DNA from: Combretum micranthum
Taxonomy: Eukaryota > Streptophyta > Magnoliopsida > Myrtales > Combretaceae
Reading direction: 5' to 3'
Length of the DNA stretch: 64,000 nt
Assembly: GCA_024138025.1 (NCBI GenBank)
Contig: JAMXBD010002735.1
Location: 103,362-167,361 of the forward strand
Part shown: piece after piece, positions 12,758 through 26,565 of the stretch
Layout of the letters: each line of letters starts with the position of its first letter
How positions within the stretch are numbered: the stretch's first letter is position 1
Made by a program: the position numbers and the translations under genes
The notes under the pieces: model-generated
What the model was told of the DNA's origin: nothing
Databases searched by the model: none
The model's input: the letters and a program-made list of their open reading frames with translations, nothing else

Positions 12758-13175
12758 TGTTACAACTCGGCTAGAATATAATAGAAGACAGAAATCCTTT
12801 CTAGATAAATATAAGGATTTCATAGTAGCATAACAATAGTTAGTTACAAAACAATTAAATAGATATGCATGTAACTACTCTAACAAAACATCATGAATAT
12901 AAATATACGAGAACAGAAGGGAAAACCATTCTTGGCCCTCACAAAAGAAGGAGTCTCTTGACTTAGGAGTTAGGCTCTACTCGAAAGTAGCCATATCTGC
13001 AAAGGAACAACAAACATGTTAGATAGAGAGAGTAACAGAGTAACGAGGAAAAAAGAAGAGAGATTAGGATTTGTTACCTGAGTGTTAGAGGTGGACGTTA
13101 CGAAGTAGTAGTAGTAAGTAGGGTTAGTAATTCTAGTGAGTTGGGCTTGAATATTAAGTGGGTCGAGTGCTAATA
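12758..13175 (+). repeat. 3' LTR of Reina-like element
   Basis: Direct repeat of 7844-8283, starting TGTTACAACTCGG. Similarity ends at GAGTGCTAATA (about 13175). The continuation ACCTTGGCA could be the last LTR bases or flank. Confidence 0.8.
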
Positions 13176-16100
13176 CCTTGGCACTTACTAACTTGTTTTT
13201 TGTCTTACAAGCCTGTGGCTTGCTAGCCTTAAGGCCCACCTAACTCAAAGTGGAGCAAATTGTAGATCCAAGGGATCTAAAGAGTATTGATGAAAAATTT
13301 TCTTAGAGCAAGTCGCATTGTAGTGAATGTAGGACATCATAACAATTGTTAAAGGAGAAGACACCGAGCCAACAAAATACGCCCCATGTTTTTAAGAGGT
13401 GGGATTAACAAAGGTCAATCCTTGGCCAAGCTAAGTGAGTAGTTCATCTAGCAAACTGACCATGTTTGAGTAGACTCAAGAGCTCTTCTCATTCCTATAG
13501 TTGTATTTAAGAGTGATGGTAGAGGTAGGCCTGTGGATAATTAAATTAGCTCATACTCTAAACATGTCGGGCTATGCTTGAGGAGTCTTTGGCAAAATTT
13601 GTCCATCAACACCTATAATGGTTAGGGATACAACCAAAGTGGGCTTGCGATGGGTTTTAAAAATTCAGAGCCTATCCTAATACCCTATGGGGTCTTCTGA
13701 AATCCATTCCAAACCTTATTGGTTTTTTTTTTTTTTTTTCATAGATCCAAAACCCGCTTGGTAGACAATATATGGTACCTAAACCCAAATTCAAACAAGC
13801 TTTATGCCTGACACAAAATTAAACAAATTAATGTATTCAGCTTTCTAAAAAGTTTTATGCCAAACTAAAAACCTTATTGGGTTTTACTTAATGTCCTAGA
13901 AAATGTTCCAAACCTTATAGGGTATTTATCAACTTAAGTAGGTCAAATACCTTATAAAACTTGCTTGTTGCATCTCTAATAATGTTTAGGTTGAATTAAT
14001 TGTTAATACTCAATAATAACCTGCACCAATTTCATTAAGTTGAACAATAACGTAGACAAATATTTTTATTTCTTCATATAAATGTGAAACTTAGAAAATT
14101 TTAATTAAATCATTATAAAAGCAGCATACATCAGTGATTCATGTGCAAAAATTAGATGCAATGACATTATAAAATATAAAATATTAATTAATTATTAAAT
14201 TAAACTACACACATATTGATAATATAACGAAAAAAAAATGCATAAATAGTATTAAAATGCTTCAAAAATAATTGTATAACTATAGTAGTACCTCATAAAT
14301 GAGTTTTTTAAATTAAACAAAGAAGTTATTGATCGTGTTATCCATATTATTTGAGGCTAGCATAATGAATTTTTGGTATATTTTCTTAAATATTCAAATT
14401 GCCTAGTGAATATATTAATATTTCACATAATTTAATTAGGATTCCCAATTTTAAAATACATGTCTTTAGTTTTCTTTCTTTAATATTATAAAAGTCCATT
14501 GCCTTAATCTACCATTTACACCAAAAATGCTACTTCTATGTATAGTATAATTTATATTTTTTTCATCAATAATATATTTCGATGCTCATTAATGTCATCT
14601 CCATGAGTAAAACAAAACTTAAATCATTGATATATATGCCATATTTGTAATATCATTTCCCTTAAGAATACGTTTTTATATTGTTTTAACATTAATTTCC
14701 ATCAATAATGTAAATATTGAGTTCAATGTCTTTTAAGAACTCATAAGTATTTGATTTCATTTAAATGCTCAAAACCTTTCTTATTGCTTCAAGGGAAATC
14801 CTACGATCCCATCAACGAGATCATCCAATCATCCATTAGACCAGGAAAATATATAGTAATTAATAAATTAAGTATTTTAGTGATGCAATTATCGTTTGGT
14901 ATGAATATGAGTCGTTAAATACTCGATAGGGCTTGTCCCGTTAAAACACATGAGAGGACATAAAATTTTCCATTACTTTAATTAGCCTTTAAAAATTATT
15001 ACTTCAATTACCCTTTAAAATAAAAACATTTTTCTTTTTCAAAATTATTTAAATGTCTTTTTTTTTTAATTTCCTCCCTTTGTTAATTTTTGAATTGTGG
15101 CAATTGCATTTATCTCAAAGTGAAGAAAGTGAAACTTTTAGATTCCGTGAAATTTAGATTTTCAACTCTTATGTTTAACTCCTACCTATTTTCATACTCA
15201 TACTCATGTTCCTTATATATTTATGAAAGAAGGAATTTATATTGTAATACCCATCAAGTAGTTGCATTATTAATTTGTATTACTAGCAATATCATATGAT
15301 ATATTATGTACTAATAATAAAAATATGTATAATGAGCATATATTAATATTTAAATCCCTATAATATTTTAGAAATTAAATATATGATTGTAAAGAATTTT
15401 ACAACTTAACTAATAAAATTAAATAATTTATGTGGTTGCAAATTATAAACATGTGTTAGAAACGATTATTAAAATCTAATTTTAAAATTTTTTAAATTTT
15501 TTAATCACAATCAACACATTTTTAGCAAGTGTGCATTATGCTTGTAATATGCGTTCTCTTAATAATCTCAATTCATATTTTCTCATAATTAGTGTTTTTT
15601 TATTTTTTTTAATAGCCACCCATAATAATTGTATATTTTTTATAAGTTTGAAAAAAAAAAATCCAATGAAAGATTATTAGGCTACTTCAATGAATTTAGA
15701 TAAATATAGATATGCATAAAATTTTGATAGATTTCGTTATAGATATAGATTGTGGAGTGATTATCTATACACAGTCATGAATATCTCACATAACATTGCT
15801 TTATGGCTTTACAATATGGAGTGTAGGGCACTGTGATAAGTTGTTCTTGTATTGAAAAGCACTTATCTCTACTCTGATCCTTATGCTTATACAAGGCGCT
15901 GCTATAAATAATAATATTAAAAAATTAAAATGTTAATATAACATTTTTTATGAGTGGGAAAATATATTATAAATTTTTGAAGAATTACACATATGGCATG
16001 GTTTGATTTCTTGCATAATCTATTATTTGAATAATTGATTATTTAGGTTATAATATCTAGTGACAAAAACCAAAATTGTTTATTGTGTGATTTTCTTTTG

Positions 16101-16338
16101 TCAAATTTTAGTTATGAAAAAAATAATCACATGATTATTGTTGGAATTTTATATTGTTAAAAATTCACTTATGATATAAATTTAAGTATCACATATGTAA
16201 TATACAAGTAAATCATTTATAAAAAAGGATATAAGTGTCAATCGATAGAAAATAAAAGGATAATATAGTCAAAGTCTAAAGTGTCCCGGTGTTTTGATCA
16301 CATGTTAGAGACATGATGGAAATTAGAATTTGACAGAG
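13176..16338. other. AT-rich intergenic DNA, no gene recognised
   Basis: About 3.2 kb with no supported coding region or RNA gene. It includes a T19 tract near 13722-13740 and strongly AT-rich DNA from about 14000. A 69-codon frame at 15090-15299 is low-complexity and serine/tyrosine-rich, and looks like chance. This is the left flank of the LTR A insertion. Confidence 0.5.
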
Positions 16339-16343
16339 CGTAC
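16339..16343. other. Left target-site duplication of LTR A (CGTAC)
   Basis: CGTAC precedes TGTCATGCCC of LTR A. TGTAC (55323-55327) follows the other end 39 kb away. The single difference is C to T in a CG context. Confidence 0.75.
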
Positions 16344-16898
16344 TGTCATGCCCTGAATGGTACCCTAAACATGGCAGTCCGCCACATATAATATCAAGAC
16401 TTAAGAATAACTAGCTTAGTCATGTGAAAGTCTCGGTATTACATGTAAAGTATCTAACACGGTAATAGGAGACTCTTTTGGAAGTATGGTCTGAGCAAGT
16501 AATAACGAACATATAATAATCTAGAAATAAAATAGTTCATAATAATAATAATTAAATGTCTATTACATGATTCTTAGGGGCATACCCCTGCTAAAAATCC
16601 AAGGATCGAAATAACTAATAGTCTTTACAATAATTTAAATACTACATCAAAAGATTTTAAAGGAATTCTAGTCTAACCCTTCAAGTAGATTTCCTTCAAG
16701 AGCTCCCAAAAGAAAACTTACGTAGATAAGAGGAGACCTCGGGTACAAAAACAGGTGTTCCTATGAATACAAATATCTATAGGGGTGTAAGCTTATGGGC
16801 TTAGTGAGTATAATCCCCATAATCATACTTGAAACAAAATAACAACCAAGTTTATTAAACAAACAAATGGGATGCAACAAGCACATGAGCATAGAAGA

Positions 16899-16947
16899 CA
16901 TATGATTTTCCGGGAATCACATGTTGAATGAATTACGCCCTTCATTC
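16899..16947 (-). other. Covarying hairpin pair HP1/HP2, LTR A
   Basis: HP1 (16899-16923) is CATATGAT/ATCACATG around TTTCCGGGA; the one non-Watson-Crick pair reads as a G-U in the sense strand. HP2 (16926-16947) is GAATGAA/TTCATTC around TTACGCCC. Confidence 0.7.
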
Positions 16948-19900
16948 CGGGTTAGGTATTCTAGCCCATTATGGCCAATACTTCTTTTAAAAACCATTTT
17001 TATAGATCTTACCAGATCCTATTTGCCATAAAAAAACAAGTAGTTATTACCGGCTTCTACTAGCCATCAATTTATGTAGTTTTTACCAGCTCTTACTCGC
17101 CACATATATAATATACCGATTGTGCCTACTACCACTATCATACACTTATCCCATCAATTGTATAGTAGCGAATGCAATGTGACTCAATATATGAAGTGCA
17201 TGTATCAACTTTTATTTAAGCCTAGCCATTATATTTTAATTTCTTACAAGTGATCAACCAATTTCAAATACTTCAACGTGCTAATAACATACAATTCACC
17301 ACAAGCATTTCATGCCTCGATATACTTAATGTTCTTTCAACATTTTATTAATACATACATCTTTAGTTTTATCTTTCCTTAAGCCTAGTGCAACTAAATT
17401 TACAAGCACAAACATAAGCATGAAAAATAAAAGAAGTAGACTCACTCGGCCATGACAATACTCTCTCAATCAAAGTAGTCCTCGGGGTAGTATACGTCCT
17501 CCTCCTCGGTTCCTAAACAAATGAAATACCCAAAATGAGTATTCCATAGAATTTCTAGTCAAAACTTCTAACTCTGTTTTCTAGTTGCGGTAAAATTCGT
17601 ATAGGTGTAAATTCCAACTTAAAATAGCCATAATTTGCTCATTTTAACTCAGAATTTCATATATAATATACCTTTTTCTACCTACTCGAAAAGATCTATC
17701 CGTTTCTAAGGTTATTCTCATCATAAAAAGTCATTTAGATCCTGAAATCGTAGGGTATAGATTCACCATGAAAATTCTAGTTTTCAAAGCTTAACTTTGC
17801 AAACTTTTCCTTATCTAAAAATACTTGTACCAAAAATATAGATATTATTATGGTTGGAAAAACATTTAAAATGTATATATAATGACTCATAACATATGTA
17901 TGAATTTAATGAAGTTGTCTCAATAATGATCTTTTTGTAAAAGCGATGGTTTCTAGAAATTTGGAACACTTTGAAAATTTCCACTTAGTTTATTGGAAAA
18001 ATTTCTTAAATTATTTTAAGTGAGTATTTTCCCCTTTTTAATTCTTTTTCTTAGTCTCCCAATTTCAAAAGAATGATTTTTGTCTTTTTAAGTTTCTTAT
18101 AACTTAATTTTTAGAGATTGGGAGAGTAGTTTCTAAATACTATTTGAGAGTAGTTAAAATCTATCAAACTTTATATTTTCTTAACCTTTCCTAAAGTTTA
18201 TCTCATTTACTTAAAAAAATTTCTTATGTTGTTTACTAACTTTATTCCTTAGGATTATTTTATCCTTATGAAAGAAACTTTCTTGGTGTTTTGTCAAACT
18301 AGTCCATTTCTTTATATTCTAGAGCATTGGTGAAGCTTTCTTAAATGAAGTTTAGTAAAACTTTCGTTAAACAAGAACTTGAAATTTTAGTTCTTAAAGA
18401 AAAATTTTCCATTTTATGGTTTTGTAAAGTGTATGTATGATATATCTACTTTATGTATTATCTAAAAATTCTTTATTTCTTTGGTTAAAAAAAAACTTAT
18501 GATTGACTCCTCTAGATTTTTGGAAAAGATTTGCTAAGATAAAATCCTAAGTCTTTATGAAAGATTATTTCTTACATTGCAAAAATTTATTTTGGAAAAT
18601 AAATTCTATCTTTTTATTTAAGAAAACATTTCCTTCTTTATCTTGTTGAGACAAAATCAATACGTTTATGCATGATCATGAATATGAAAACATAAGAAAG
18701 ACATAATAAGTAATATAATAAGCAACTTAATAGCAATATCAAGTATTGGGAACCTTAGCTTTATTAAGGTATTCTGGGACTAAGAATAGACTAGTCCCAA
18801 AAAGAATAAAGAAAAGAAAGAAAATGTTGTTTTGATTTGATGATGACAAGTCTAAGACTAGAGACTAGTCTTAAAACAACATAAAATAAATAAATAAATT
18901 ACATAACTTGGAAGTAAATAAATAACAAATGAGTTTATATGCTCTAAAGATTATATATAAGTACATAATTATATTTAATTAAATATATATAAGAAGTTAG
19001 CATAATATCAACAATAATATGTGCAAAACATAACAACAACATAAAAATAGAGAAATAGATTTTCATGAACAAGAGTAATACATGAATATAGTGTAGCTTC
19101 CATAACAACAAGTTTAGGAAACTTACACCATGGTAATGTAAAGTTACATGACATGGTAAAAAGAAATATGGAAAGAAGATTTTACCTAAAGAGGATTTTG
19201 GAGTAATATGTGTATATGAGTTTTGTGTATGTAGAAGGGGATTTGAGAGTATTTTAGGAGAATTTTGGGAGAGTGTTTAGAGAGAGTTTTGATATGAAAA
19301 TTTTGAAGAGTTTTGGTAGTGAATTTGTGGATAGTAAATATGTGATTGAAGTGAAAGAGGAGGTGTAAGCCCTCGAATTTTTCAATAATGGTTTTGGAAT
19401 ACCAAATTGAAACCCTAAAGTCTGACCTAAGTTGAAACCGAACCTTAAACAATTTCGATCATGGGATTTCATAAGAGAATCTTCAAAAACAAAAATAGAA
19501 AGTTCAATGTTCATTTGATTCGAAAATCCGAACATGAAAAGATCCGCCTATCCGATCCCTGAGTTAAACTCCCCAATTTCTAGGGTAAAGTTGGATTAAA
19601 CCCTAACCCTAATCAAACCGGAGTTTCAAAAGTCAACAAAGGTCAAAACAATCAAACAATTTCAACTCCGACAATCTCGCGTTCTCAAACCCTAGAAAAT
19701 GAAATTAAGTTAATGGCTTAAAATAGTTCGTAATAATATAGGGTAACATAAAAATATCAGATTCGCGAATTCCGAGTGTCCTTCGGACTCAAACGAGATC
19801 AGTTCTCAAAAAGCGTATCTCGAAGCTCGGAATATTAAAAATATTCCAGTAACACCAAAAGACTCGTAATTAAGCAAGGATTTCAAAAATATCAGTTTTA

Positions 19901-20268
19901 AAATTTTTCAGTAACTAAAAATAACAGATATAGCTCGTTTACGCGTATTTTTATTACTACCGATATTTTATATGTCTAGTCTACTATTCATAGTACTATT
20001 CCTACTATTCATTACTATTTCACTATCTCTACTTTTTCTTATACCTATTTCTTACTACCTACATACCTATTTTCTTACTTTTTACATTTCCAATACAACT
20101 TTATTCACATCAAACTTTACACATTATTTCTTTTCTTTACAAAAAATTACAAAATAAATAAAAATCCTCCCTCTCTCTTTCCTTTATGTGCTGGACCCTC
20201 TCTCTCTTCTTCTCAATTATTTTTCTTTTCAATTTATTTTATTACATCAAAAATTTACTCCAAAAATT

Positions 20269-20277
20269 CTATAAATA
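20269..20277 (+). promoter_or_regulatory. TATA box of LTR B
   Basis: CTATAAATA followed by CCCCC, 0.9 kb into the LTR. It indicates that LTR transcription begins near 20300 on the plus strand, leaving nearly 3 kb of the LTR transcribed. Confidence 0.65.
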
Positions 20278-22211
20278 CCCCCTTCCTCCTTCATTCTTTC
20301 ACACATCCATTTTACATAACAAAACTCTACCAAAATACTCTGTCAAAACCTCTCTCCAACAAATCTCTCTCAAAATACTCTCTACCATTCACTACACTTC
20401 AAGAAGAAAAATATCAAACACAAAACCCATTCATCTCTTTTCAAACCTTCCATTAAACCTTAGGTAAAATCCTACTTAAATTTATTTATCATGTTCATAC
20501 AACTTAGCATGAGTTTAGTGTATGTTTCTTAGACTCATATGAGTTAAAGAAGCAACAATATATTCATGTTTTGTTTTTGTTCATATTTCTACTTTACATT
20601 ATGTTATTATGTTATTGTTATTATTGTTATTATTTTTGCTCTAATCTAACTTATATAATATTATGTATACTATGTATATATATTTATTTAGAGCATATAA
20701 GCTCATTTGTTATTTATTTATTTTCATGTCTTGCAATTTATTTATTTACTTGTTTTATGCAATTTATTAAGACTAGTCTTTCTAGTCTTAGTCTTGTTCA
20801 TATCAAGTCAAAACAATTTTCTTTCTTTCTTTCTTTTCTTTTCTTTTGGGACTAGTCTATTCCTAGTCCCGGGTTGCCTTGATGAAGCTAAGGCTCTCAA
20901 TACAAGACCGAGATATCTTGATGAAGCTAAAGTTCCCAATGCTTGACTATTTTATTTATGTTTATCAACTTACAAGTATTTCTTTCTATCTTATTATGTA
21001 TTATCTTTACTTTTACATTGCTACATAATCATATTCATGCATGATTATATTGTTGTTGTCTTAAGTAAAAGTAAAAAATGGGTTCTTTCTTAAATAAAGA
21101 AAAGTAAACTAGATTTCTTAACAAAAAGAAATTTCAACAAAAAGATCTAAATTTTGTTTTTAACTCTTTTCAAAGGATAAGTTAATCGTAATATCTAAAA
21201 GAAGTAGTAATGTAGATTTCTTCAAAATAATAAAAAGAATTCTTTTCTTTTATAAACCAAACTTAATACTCCATAAAGATCAATTTTTAGCCTTGAAATT
21301 AAATATTTTTAACTCAATCATATCTTTTATAAGACTTAAATAGATGCATTATAAACTTTGAAAATCACATACTATGAAAGCATCTTCAAAACTTCAATTT
21401 TATAATTGTTATTCTCTTTTCAAAATTAGAATGAAATTTTGCTAAAGTTCTAATGTTAACAATTCTTTATTAAGAAAGCTTTTCTTATAAACTTGTCTAG
21501 AAGAATTGTTCTATCACTTGATAAATAGTAAGAATAAAACAAGTTTTCAAACCAAGGTAAAACTTACTCACTATTTTAGAAACCAACTTAGAAAAATAAA
21601 ATTTGTTAAGAAAGTAAAGTTTTAAAGGTATATCTATTTTCTAAAGAAGAGAAATGATATAAAAATAACAGAAAAACATACATTTAACACAACTTCAAAT
21701 ATTTGAAACTTAAAGAATATTTTTGAAATTAAAGTTAGTAGATAACTTAAAGAACCAAAATTTTTTAAAATGAATTTACCTTTGAAAAGTGAGAAAATGA
21801 AATAATAATAAAACATTTACTCATAACAACTCAAATATATTTTTTTGTTTTCTTTCTAACAAATCAAAAAGGAGAAATTCTCAAAAGTATTATCTTTTAA
21901 AACCATCAAAGACAAATTGTTTATGAAATATCAATATTGAGATAACACTACAAAAACCATGCATACAATATGAGTATAAATATATGATCAAATGAGTTTT
22001 CAACTATAAATATATACATATATTTTGCTTAAAGATTTTTGAGTAAAGTAAAGTTTGGAAAAATTTTGTTTTGAAAACTTTAAATTCGTAACTATTCTAT
22101 ACCATAGTATTTTCCAACCCAAATGGCTTTTTATGATAAAAATAACCGTAGAAATGGATAGATCTTTTTGAGTAGGTAGAAAATGATATATTATAAGCAC
22201 AATTCCGAGTT

Positions 22212-22236
22212 AAAATGACCAAGTTATGGCCATTTT
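22212..22236 (+). other. Conserved core stem HP3, LTR B
   Basis: AAAATG/CATTTT arms around ACCAAGTTATGGC. This ~25-bp element sits inside an ~85-bp block that is the best conserved part of all family LTRs. Confidence 0.6.
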
Positions 22237-22888
22237 AAGTTGGAATTACCTTCTATGCGAATTTTAACGATCTTATGACATAAGTTTTGATAAGTACCAT
22301 AGAATCAATAAGAAATACTCATTATGGGTATTCTTCTTGATTAGGTGAACCTGAGGAGGAGTATTCATACCCAGAGGATTATTTTGATTAGTGGATTTAT
22401 CGATCGACTCATCCATAAGAAAGATAGATCCTCATGGCCAAGTGAGTTTATTTCCTACTTTTTACGTACTTTGTTGTGCTTGTAGCTAGAGGCACTAGAA
22501 GTAGGAAAAGATGAAAATGAATTCTGTATGATAATATTGGTTGAAAGAATCTTAAGCATATCGAGGCATGAATCGTTGTTAATTAACTTATGTTTTACTA
22601 TTATACTATTGGAGTGTGTGCAAATTCTGTGATCACCTTTAAATTACTCTAAATCATATACTACGTATTATATTAATTGATTCATGCATATCACATAGTT
22701 AATTTCATTGCATGAGCTGCTATTCTCGATGGGACAAGAGTTTAGTAGCTGCGTGTGCAGTAGCCAGAAATCTACAAGATGGGGGAATAAGAGCCTGAAA
22801 GAACTATTTGATGGGCGAGTAGGCGCCTGAAATAAACTACATGAGTTAGATTTAAAGATGGGTTTTAAAGAGCCTGGAACACCTAACC

Positions 22889-22941
22889 TTGAATGGATGG
22901 GTAAATCCATTCAAACATATGATTTTTTGGTAGATCATATG
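22889..22941 (+). other. Covarying hairpin pair HP2/HP1, LTR B
   Basis: HP2 (22889-22914) is a perfect 10-bp stem, TTGAATGGAT/ATCCATTCAA, with a 6-nt loop. HP1 (22916-22941) is a perfect CATATGAT/ATCATATG stem. Confidence 0.75.
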
Positions 22942-23196
22942 TATTGCTTAATCACTTGCTTGATGCATTCATATGCGTGTTTAATAACTTGTTTGAAAAT
23001 TATTTATACAAGTACGTTGATTTAGGAATATTTCACTAAGCTAGTTATGCTTATACTCCGATAGACTTTTGTTGTAACAGGATAATATCTTTTATGCCCG
23101 AAGACTTATTACTCGAGTGGGATGATGTCTTAGTAAAGCTTATGGAAATCTTTTGAAGATCATAGGTTAATTATCCTTTAATATTTCTTGGTGTTA

Positions 23197-26100
23197 ATTC
23201 TATCCGGGTGGATCAAGGTGGTCTCGGGTGCAAAAGATAGTCCTGCAATATCAAAAGTCTATAGGAGTATAAGCATGACTTGCTTAGTGAGATATTCCTT
23301 ACGCAAAAGTACTCATAACAAGCAATCAACCAAGTTTATTAAACAAGCATATTAATGTAACAATCATATGATCAAACAGTACATACGACTATCCGGTTTC
23401 GTATGTGTGATGGGTTTACCCCTCCATCGGTGGTTAGGGAATGCTTTGAACTGTGTCCGAACGACCTTCTTAAAGTTTGCGGGCGTCTTGGAGTTCTAAC
23501 GAACCGTACTACTAGTCCCTGGGCTTTCCTTACCCAAAGCGATCGATTCGGCTGGGCTACACCTTGAGGCTGTATTCCCCAAACGTCTTAACCCTCAAGA
23601 TGTAGCTAGGCAGCTTACCTTTCCGGTCCCATGCTGAGGAGTAGTAGCAAAAACTTTGAAATGATATTCTAAGTGATATGCATGAGCAATTTATTATATG
23701 GGGATTTCAATATAACATTAAATCATTTTAAAGCGATCAAACAATACTTGCACACATAACAATTCATACATAGAAACATTTATATCAATCATAATTTGGA
23801 TTCGATAAACTTATTGCTCATTCATCGCACATAACAATTCACCCTCATAGTTCCCATAATATCCCACATGCATATCAATTTTATCTTTTCCTAACATCTA
23901 GTGCTTTATTCTACAAGCACATGCGCTAATACGTAAACGTAAAGGAAACTCTCTCGTCCATAGCTTTCTTCTAGGAGTCGAAGTAATCCTCGGGAAAGAC
24001 AAGATCGTGATCCTCGACACCTAAACAAAAGAAATACCCAACATGAGTATTTCATCCAAGATCTATTCAAATTCTATAATTCTATCTTAGGGAGTTCGTA
24101 AAAATCGTATGAAATAGAAATTCCAATTTAAAATGGCCATAACTTGCTCATTTTAACTCGGAATTTCGCATATTATATATCGATTTCTACCTACTTGAAA
24201 AGATCTATCCATTTCTAAGGTTATTTTAATCAAAAGAAGTTATTTCGGTCTCAGAATAGTAACGGACAGAATTGATACGAATTTCAAAACTAGAGTTTTC
24301 AAACTTTCTTCATTCAAAAACTTTTGTACAAAATATAGGTATATTTGTATGATTGAAAAACCCTTTGAATACATATGTATAGACTCAAACCATATGCATG
24401 AATTTTAGTGGTGTCGTCTCAATAATGATTTTGTAAAACAATGTGTCATTTGAAAGTGAAACAAGCTTAAGACTTGAAAAGAAATTAATTTTGCTTTGAA
24501 AAATTTCTTAAATTATCATAAGTGAATATTTCCTTCTTTTAACTCCATTTCTTTGTTTTTGAGAATTTTAGTAAAAGTAATTTTAATCTTCTAGGATTTC
24601 CATAATTTTACTCCAGTAGTTTGGAAAACATAGTTTTTCCTAAATATTTTATGGTTATATGTTCTATAGTCCTTCTAAAGTTTTGATCTTCTTTAAAAAG
24701 ATAATATTAATAATCTCATAAGTTATTTATTATTTTCATTTCCTAAGTAAAGCTTATCCTTAAAAAGATTATTTTTGATACTTTTGAAAAACTTGTTTAG
24801 ACTTTAATATTCTAGAATGTTGGTAGAAAACTTTGAAAATTGAATTTAAGAAATCCTTTATTTAAACAAGGAATTAAGTTTAAAGAAACTTTCTTATTTT
24901 ATTGGTTTGAAGAGAAAGTTTGTGATAATCTTTACTTTTATATTTCTTGGTAAAACCACATTTATTACCAAAACTTGAGCTAACTTATCTATCTTTAGAA
25001 AAATATTTGTTTAAGATAAAGCTTCAAGTCTTTTTAGGAAAATAATTTCTTATGTGACAAAAATTATTTTTAAAGAGAGTTCTTATTCTTATTTCTATTA
25101 CTTGAGAAAACTCATTGCTATTGTCATTGAGAGAATAACAACATATTCATGTATGAATAAGAATACATAACTATGAGAAACGTAAAAACAACATAAATAA
25201 AATAAGAGCATAAAAATAAAGTCAAGTATTGGGAACCTTAGCTTCATCAATGTATCCCGGGACTAAGAATAAACTAGTCCTCAAAAGAAAAGAAAAGCAA
25301 AGAAATAAAATTGTTTTGACTTGATATGGATAAGTCTAAGACTAGAAAGACTAGTCTTAATAATTGCATGAAATTAAATAAATTGCATAACATGAAAGTA
25401 AATAACAAATGAGCTTATATGCTCTAAATAAATAAATATATAATATACATAACTTTATATAAGTTAGGTTAGAACAAATACTAACAATAACAATAATAAC
25501 ATAATAATAACATAAAGAAGAAAAAAATAGAACATGAACAAAAACAAAACATGAATAAATTGTTGCTTATTTAACTCAATGAGTCTGGGAAACATACACT
25601 AAACTCATGTTGAGTTATATGAACATGATGAGAGAATATGAGAAACTTTTACCTAAAGCTTATGGGTTTGTTGAAGAAGAAAAGAATGGGTTGTTGTATT
25701 ATGTGGGACTTAGTTTTCTAAAGAAAAGAAGAGACTTGAGAGAAATTTTAGGAGAGGAATTTTGTGGAGGGATTTTGAGAGAGTTTTAGTATGAATTTTT
25801 GTTGTGTGAAAGAATGAAAGAGGAATGAGGTATTTATAGATTTTTGAAGTGGAAATTAAATGTAATAAAATAAATTGGAAAAGAAAACAAATTGAGAGGA
25901 GAGAGAGAGAGAGAGGGTGGATGGCAAGAGCATGGGAAAGAGAGAAAAATTGATTAAATTTGTTGTTTTGTAATAAAAAGAAGTAATATGTAAAAGTATG
26001 ATGTGATTAAAGTTGTATGGGGAAGGTAAATTGTAAGACATAAGTATGGTAGAGTGTAAGAATAGAGTGTAAGAAAAAGTAGAGATAGGTGAATAGTAAT

Positions 26101-26548
26101 GAATAGTAGAAAAGTACTATGAATAGTAGATTAGACAATTAAAATACCGGTAGTAAAGAAAATACGCATAATTAAGTTATATCTGATATTTTTAGTTACC
26201 GAAAAATTCTAAAATTGATATTTTTTAAAACCTTATATTTTTACGAATCTATTGGTATTGTTAGAATATTTTTGCTATCTGGTGCATCAGGGCACGGTTT
26301 TTGAAAACTGATCCCGATCGGATTTGAAGGACACTAGAAAAATTCGAATCTGATATTTTTAGGCCTTCCTATATTATTACGAACCATATTCCAAAATTAT
26401 TTCAATTTCGTTTCTAGGGTTTAAGAACACGGGATTGCCGGATCTAGATTCACTATACTAAACATAGAATTAGGTTAATTTTAGGGTTTCGTTTCAACTT
26501 CCGATTCTTAGGGTTTGCTAATATTATCGAAAAATCTAGGGGCTTACA
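23197..26548 (-). repeat. 3' LTR of chromovirus C (C-left), truncated
   Basis: 3352 bp from ATTCTATCCGGG, matching 35917 of the other LTR, to GGGGCTTACA. The first ~353 bp (sense-3' end) are missing; a full copy would be ~3.7 kb. TATA box antisense at 25831-25839. Open frame 25607-25789 is LTR sequence repeated at 37407-37589. Confidence 0.9.
23382..23428 (-). other. Covarying hairpin pair HP1/HP2, C-left
   Basis: HP1 (23382-23405) is CATACGA/TCGTATG around CTATCCGGTT. HP2 (23409-23428) is GATGG/CCATC. The region is deleted from the partner LTR. Confidence 0.7.
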
Positions 26549-26563
26549 ACCTACCCTTCTTAA
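26549..26563 (-). other. Polypurine tract of chromovirus C
   Basis: On the minus strand the sequence reads AAGAAGGGTAGGT, directly before the LTR start TGTAAGCCCC. This is the expected plus-strand primer position. Confidence 0.7.
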
Positions 26564-26565
26564 AG

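Larger units (their letters stand above)
7844..13175 (+). mobile_element. Decayed Reina-like Ty3/gypsy chromovirus
   Basis: A nearly complete 5.3-kb retrotransposon in order: 5' LTR, gag, protease, RT, RNase H, integrase, C-terminal domain, polypurine tract, 3' LTR. Short (~0.43 kb) LTRs starting TGTTACAAC, the gag fold with one CX2CX7HXC knuckle, and the closing YPHYNLENKIVFED motif near the C-terminus fit the Reina clade. Every domain carries stops or frameshifts, so the copy is dead. Just after the 5' LTR, TTTGGTGCTC (about 8284) may be the primer site. The two LTRs differ by many substitutions and by a ~25-bp duplication in the 5' copy, so the insertion is old. Confidence 0.85.

Noticed and set aside
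13722..13740. T19 tract as a possible retroposon tail
   Set aside because: No SINE or LINE body, internal promoter boxes or target duplication were seen beside it.
19186..19535. Minus-strand frames of 88 and 93 codons
   Set aside because: They straddle the A/B junction at 19363/19364 and consist of LTR sequence; overlapping frames with no motif.
21947..21963. CACTACAAAAACCATGC in LTR B, like a CACTA end
   Set aside because: It falls inside the continuous LTR, with no matching inverted end and no interruption of the LTR alignment.
25607..25789. 60-codon plus-strand frame repeated at 37407-37589
   Set aside because: Both copies lie in the two LTRs of chromovirus C on the antisense strand, so the repetition comes from the LTRs. 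Other family LTRs do not keep the frame.
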